Part shown: piece by piece, positions 61,670-64,000 of the stretch | Layout of the letters: each line of letters begins with the position of its first letter | Numbering within the stretch: the stretch's first letter is position 1 | DNA from: Bacteroidales bacterium | Lineage (GTDB): Bacteria; Bacteroidota; Bacteroidia; Bacteroidales; UBA932 | Reading direction: 5' to 3' | DNA: 64,000 nt | Assembly (NCBI GenBank): GCA_017519185.1 | Contig: JAFWSX010000007.1 | Coordinates: 1 to 64,000 of the forward strand | The notes under the pieces: generated by a model | Told to the model about the DNA's origin: nothing | The model's database searches: none | The model's input: only the letters and a program-made list of their open reading frames with translations | Made by a program: the position numbers and the translations under genes

Positions 61670-62587
61670 ATGAATTCTACACTTTTGGCGACAATTGTCA
61701 TCCTGACCGTCATCGGCATAGTGGTGGCAGTTGTCTTGTATTTTGTAGCCCAGAAGTTCAAGGTCGAAGAAGACGAGCGTATCGACTTGGTGGAGGCTTG
61801 CCTCCCCGGTGCCAATTGCGGCGGCTGCGGTAGCGCAGGATGCCGCGATTTTGCGCAGAGGGTGGTGGCTGCCCCCGAGATTGGTTCTCTCTTCTGTCCG
61901 GTAGGCGGCAATGATGTGATGCAGAAGGTCGCCAAGGTCCTTGGACGCGAAGCAGTGGCTCAGAAAAAAATGGTGGCCGTTGTGCGATGCAACGGCACTT
62001 GTGAAAACAGACCCAGGACCAACGACTATGACGGCCTGGCATCCTGCAAGGTGAAGGCTGCGCTCTACAGTGGCGACACCGGCTGCCGCTACGGCTGTCT
62101 GGGTTGCGGAGACTGCGTGGCTGCCTGTAAGTTCGGTGCAATCAAGATGAATCCCGAGACAGGCCTGCCTGAGGTGGATGTCACCAAGTGCACCGGCTGC
62201 GGTGCGTGTGCCGCCGCCTGCCCGAGAGGCATCATCGAACTGCGCACCACAGGCCCGAAGGACCGTATGGTCGTAGTGCTCTGCAACAGCAAGGACAAGG
62301 GCGCCGTGGCCCGCAAGGCCTGCAAGGCTGCCTGCATCGGCTGCGCGAAGTGCCAGAAAGTCTGCCCGTTCGAAGCCATCAAGGTTGAGAACAACCTCGC
62401 CTACATCGACTTCAACGTCTGCAAGCTCTGCACCAAGTGCGTCAGCGAATGCCCTACGGGAGCCATCCACAAGTTCAACTTCCCCGAGAAGCCGGCCGCT
62501 CCGGCCGCAGCACCTGCCGCACCGGTTGAGAAAGCCGCCCCGGCAGCTGTAAAGCCCGAGGTTAAAGCAAAGGAGGTGACGCAATGA
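61670..62587 (+). CDS. rnfB: Electron transport complex subunit RnfB
   Basis: 305 aa from the ATG at 61670, not the TTG at 61664. An N-terminal membrane helix (about 5-27) is followed by a 4Fe-4S site (CLPGANCGGCGSAGC near residue 43) and three further clusters in Cys-rich blocks: CRYGCLGCGDCVAACKF near residue 140, CTGCGACAAACPRG near residue 170, and CIGCAKCQKVCPF with CKLCTKCVSECP near 220-258. The C-terminal tail is Ala/Pro-rich. RnfB takes electrons from ferredoxin and passes them to the complex that reduces NAD+ and pumps Na+ or H+. Its stop overlaps the rnfC start by 4 nt. Confidence 0.96.
   Translation: MNSTLLATIVILTVIGIVVAVVLYFVAQKFKVEEDERIDLVEACLPGANCGGCGSAGCRDFAQRVVAAPEIGSLFCPVGGNDVMQKVAKVLGREAVAQKKMVAVVRCNGTCENRPRTNDYDGLASCKVKAALYSGDTGCRYGCLGCGDCVAACKFGAIKMNPETGLPEVDVTKCTGCGACAAACPRGIIELRTTGPKDRMVVVLCNSKDKGAVARKACKAACIGCAKCQKVCPFEAIKVENNLAYIDFNVCKLCTKCVSECPTGAIHKFNFPEKPAAPAAAPAAPVEKAAPAAVKPEVKAKEVTQ
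62571..62576 (+). promoter_or_regulatory. Shine-Dalgarno sequence before rnfC
   Basis: AGGAGG within the last codons of rnfB, 7 nt before the ATG at 62584. Confidence 0.6.
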
Positions 62588-63918
62588 TTACTTTCAAGAT
62601 AGGTGGAGTTCATCCCCACGACAACAAGATAGCCAAGGAAGCAGCCATCGCGCCGCTTGCACCTCCGGCTAAGGTCGCCATCTCGATGGCCCAGCATCTG
62701 GGAGCACCTGCCACACCAGTCGTGGCCAAGGGCGACAAGGTGCTCGTAGGCCAGGTAATCGGCGAGCCCTCAGGATTCATCTCAGGTTTCGTGCATTCTT
62801 CAGTTTCCGGAACCGTCGCGGCAGTCGAGCCCAGAGCCGACATAGCCGGCAATATGGTGCCTCACGTCGTTATCGACGTGGAAGGCGACGAGTGGGATCC
62901 TGCAATCGACCGCAGCGAAGCGATAGTAAAGGAGATAAAGGGTACCCGCGAAGAAATCCTTGACAAGATCAAGGCCTGCGGCATAGTAGGTATGGGTGGA
63001 GCTACATTCCCCACACACGTCAAGCTCAACCCTCCTGCAGGCAAGACAGCCGAGTTCCTCATCATCAACGGCGCAGAGTGCGAGCCTTATGTCACTGCCG
63101 ACGACCGCCTGATGCGAGAGAAACCGGAAGGCATCGTCATCGGTGCCGCCATTATGGCGAAAGTGCTCGGCGGCTGCAAGTGCTTCATCTGCATCGAGGA
63201 GAACAAGCCCGAGGCTATTGCAGCAATGCAGAAAGCCTGCTCAGGCTACCCCGGCATCGAGGTGCTCAAGCTCAAGAAGAAATATCCGCAGGGAGGTGAG
63301 AAACAGCTGATCGATGCTGTAACCCACCGGCAGGTGCCTTCAGGTGCGCTGCCCATCGACACGGGCTGCGTGGTGCAGAACGTAGCTACTTCATACGCTG
63401 TCTACGAAGCTGTCCAGAAGAACAAGCCGCTCTTCGAGCGTGCGATGACCGTAACAGGACAATGCGTGCCCGAGCCCCGCAACTTCCAGGTCCGTCTCGG
63501 CACACCCCTGTCGTTCGTGCTCGAAGCTGCCGGAGGAGTTCCCGCCGATGCTGCCAAGTTCATCAGCGGCGGCCCTATGATGGGCAAGGCCGTGGCCAAT
63601 ATGGACGCCACAACCCAGAAGGGTTCGTCCTGCCTGCTGCTGCTCACCGAAGAGCAGACCCGCCGCAAGCCTGAGAGCAACTGTATCCGCTGCGGCAAAT
63701 GCACGGACGCCTGCCCTATGGGTCTGGAACCCTGGTTGCTCAACAAGCTTTCACGTGCCGGCGGCCAGTATGAGGCCCTGGAAGAGAACAAGATTTTCGA
63801 CTGCATCGAATGTGGCTGCTGCCTTTACACCTGCCCGGCCAACATTCCTCTGCTTGATATGATACGAATCAACAAGGCCGAGGTGATGAAGATCATCCGC
63901 AGTCGCGCTAAAAAATAG
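62584..63918 (+). CDS. rnfC: Electron transport complex subunit RnfC
   Basis: 444 aa. The N-terminal beta-rich domain (FKIGGVHPHDNK start, GVVGMGGATFPTH-like sequence near residue 137) matches the FMN/NADH-binding part shared with NuoF (NGAECEPYVTADDRLM near residue 160). Two 4Fe-4S clusters follow near the C-terminus: CIRCGKCTDACPMGLEP near residue 365 and CIECGCCLYTCPANIP near residue 405. RnfC is the NADH-reactive subunit. Its start overlaps rnfB, and rnfD follows 12 nt later. Confidence 0.96.
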   Translation: MITFKIGGVHPHDNKIAKEAAIAPLAPPAKVAISMAQHLGAPATPVVAKGDKVLVGQVIGEPSGFISGFVHSSVSGTVAAVEPRADIAGNMVPHVVIDVEGDEWDPAIDRSEAIVKEIKGTREEILDKIKACGIVGMGGATFPTHVKLNPPAGKTAEFLIINGAECEPYVTADDRLMREKPEGIVIGAAIMAKVLGGCKCFICIEENKPEAIAAMQKACSGYPGIEVLKLKKKYPQGGEKQLIDAVTHRQVPSGALPIDTGCVVQNVATSYAVYEAVQKNKPLFERAMTVTGQCVPEPRNFQVRLGTPLSFVLEAAGGVPADAAKFISGGPMMGKAVANMDATTQKGSSCLLLLTEEQTRRKPESNCIRCGKCTDACPMGLEPWLLNKLSRAGGQYEALEENKIFDCIECGCCLYTCPANIPLLDMIRINKAEVMKIIRSRAKK

Positions 63919-63922
63919 GAGG
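63917..63922 (+). promoter_or_regulatory. Shine-Dalgarno sequence before rnfD
   Basis: AGGAGG, touching the rnfC stop codon, 8 nt before the ATG at 63931. Confidence 0.6.
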
Positions 63923-63930
63923 CAAGAGAT

Positions 63931-64000
63931 ATGGCAAAAACAATAGTTTCTCCGGCTCCGCACGTCCACAGCGAATTCTCCACTGTCCGCCTTATGCGCG
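63931..64000 (+). CDS. rnfD: Electron transport complex subunit RnfD, N-terminal fragment
   Basis: Only 23 codons are in the window. The start ATG at 63931 is followed by Val-Ser-Pro-Ala-Pro-His-Val-His-Ser and a Ser-Thr-Val-Arg-Leu-Met segment, which corresponds to the Ser-Pro-His-x-His-Ser...Thr-x-Arg-x-Met start of RnfD, the integral membrane subunit with covalent FMN. The operon evidently continues beyond the window with the remaining rnf genes. Confidence 0.88.
   Translation, partial: MAKTIVSPAPHVHSEFSTVRLMR

Noticed and set aside
61595..62584. 329-codon minus-strand open frame
   Set aside because: Antisense to rnfB, whose Cys clusters are unmistakable.

Overview
The window is from a chromosome of the order Bacteroidales (phylum Bacteroidota), most likely an uncultured gut or rumen lineage. 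The evidence is the phylum-specific promoter pattern (TTG, 19 nt, TAnnTTTG) seen three times in full, FimA/Mfa-type fimbrillins with an Mfa2-like anchor, DUF3575 and DUF4906 proteins, GH115/GH106/GH43 polysaccharide genes, the tgt-lptG pair, an Rnf operon preceded by RseC, and zinc-less L36. I do not assign a genus.

Layout. 1-195 is the tail of a membrane pyrophosphatase. 273-4240 holds a divergent corrinoid methyl-transfer module: a URO-D-family protein and a TlpA-like thioredoxin on the minus strand, and a corrinoid protein, a MetH-type reactivation protein and an MtaA-like methyltransferase on the plus strand. 4237-10368 is a tightly packed housekeeping run (tsaE, a small membrane protein, mutL, rhomboid, EEP-family protein, tsaC, rsmE, ispF), followed by tRNA-Gln. 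10602-16266 is a small hemicellulose/pectin locus without SusC/SusD: a GH106-like gene broken by an in-frame TAG, GH115 and GH43. A CAU tRNA, an M3 peptidase and a small Cys-rich protein lie on the minus strand.

19106-31561 is an SSB gene and an eight-gene fimbrial locus: DUF3575, OmpA-like, three fimbrillin-like lipoproteins, an Mfa2/FimB-like anchor and two large DUF4906-like lipoproteins, one carrying a string of Ig-like repeats. It abuts a 504-nt intergenic region holding a candidate minus-strand small RNA and the promoter of a ribosomal-protein operon. That operon starts at rplP, so the usual upstream half of the S10 cluster (rpsJ to rpsC) is missing at this place. It runs rplP-rpmC-rpsQ-rplN-rplX-rplE-rpsN-rpsH-rplF-rplR-rpsE-rpmD-rplO-secY-map-infA-rpmJ-rpsM-rpsK-rpsD-rpoA-rplQ (32066-42673).

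42757-49262 carries a two-domain esterase on the minus strand, then queG, tgt, an LptF/LptG permease and a NupG-like transporter. 49265-54964, minus strand, is alaS, then a single gene encoding an LptF/LptG permease fused in frame to methionyl-tRNA formyltransferase, then thiamine pyrophosphokinase. 55044-64000 has two M23 peptidases, a MerR regulator, Nif3, a coiled-coil zinc-ribbon protein, dnaB, a DUF3108 protein, rseC and the start of rnfBCD.

The most unusual item is the LptF/G-Fmt fusion (49906-52344), which would place initiator-tRNA formylation on the inner membrane. Next are the candidate small RNA nested against the end of the fimbrial operon, the split of the S10 operon at rpsC/rplP beside the fimbrial locus, and the compact corrinoid module with a stand-alone reactivation protein.
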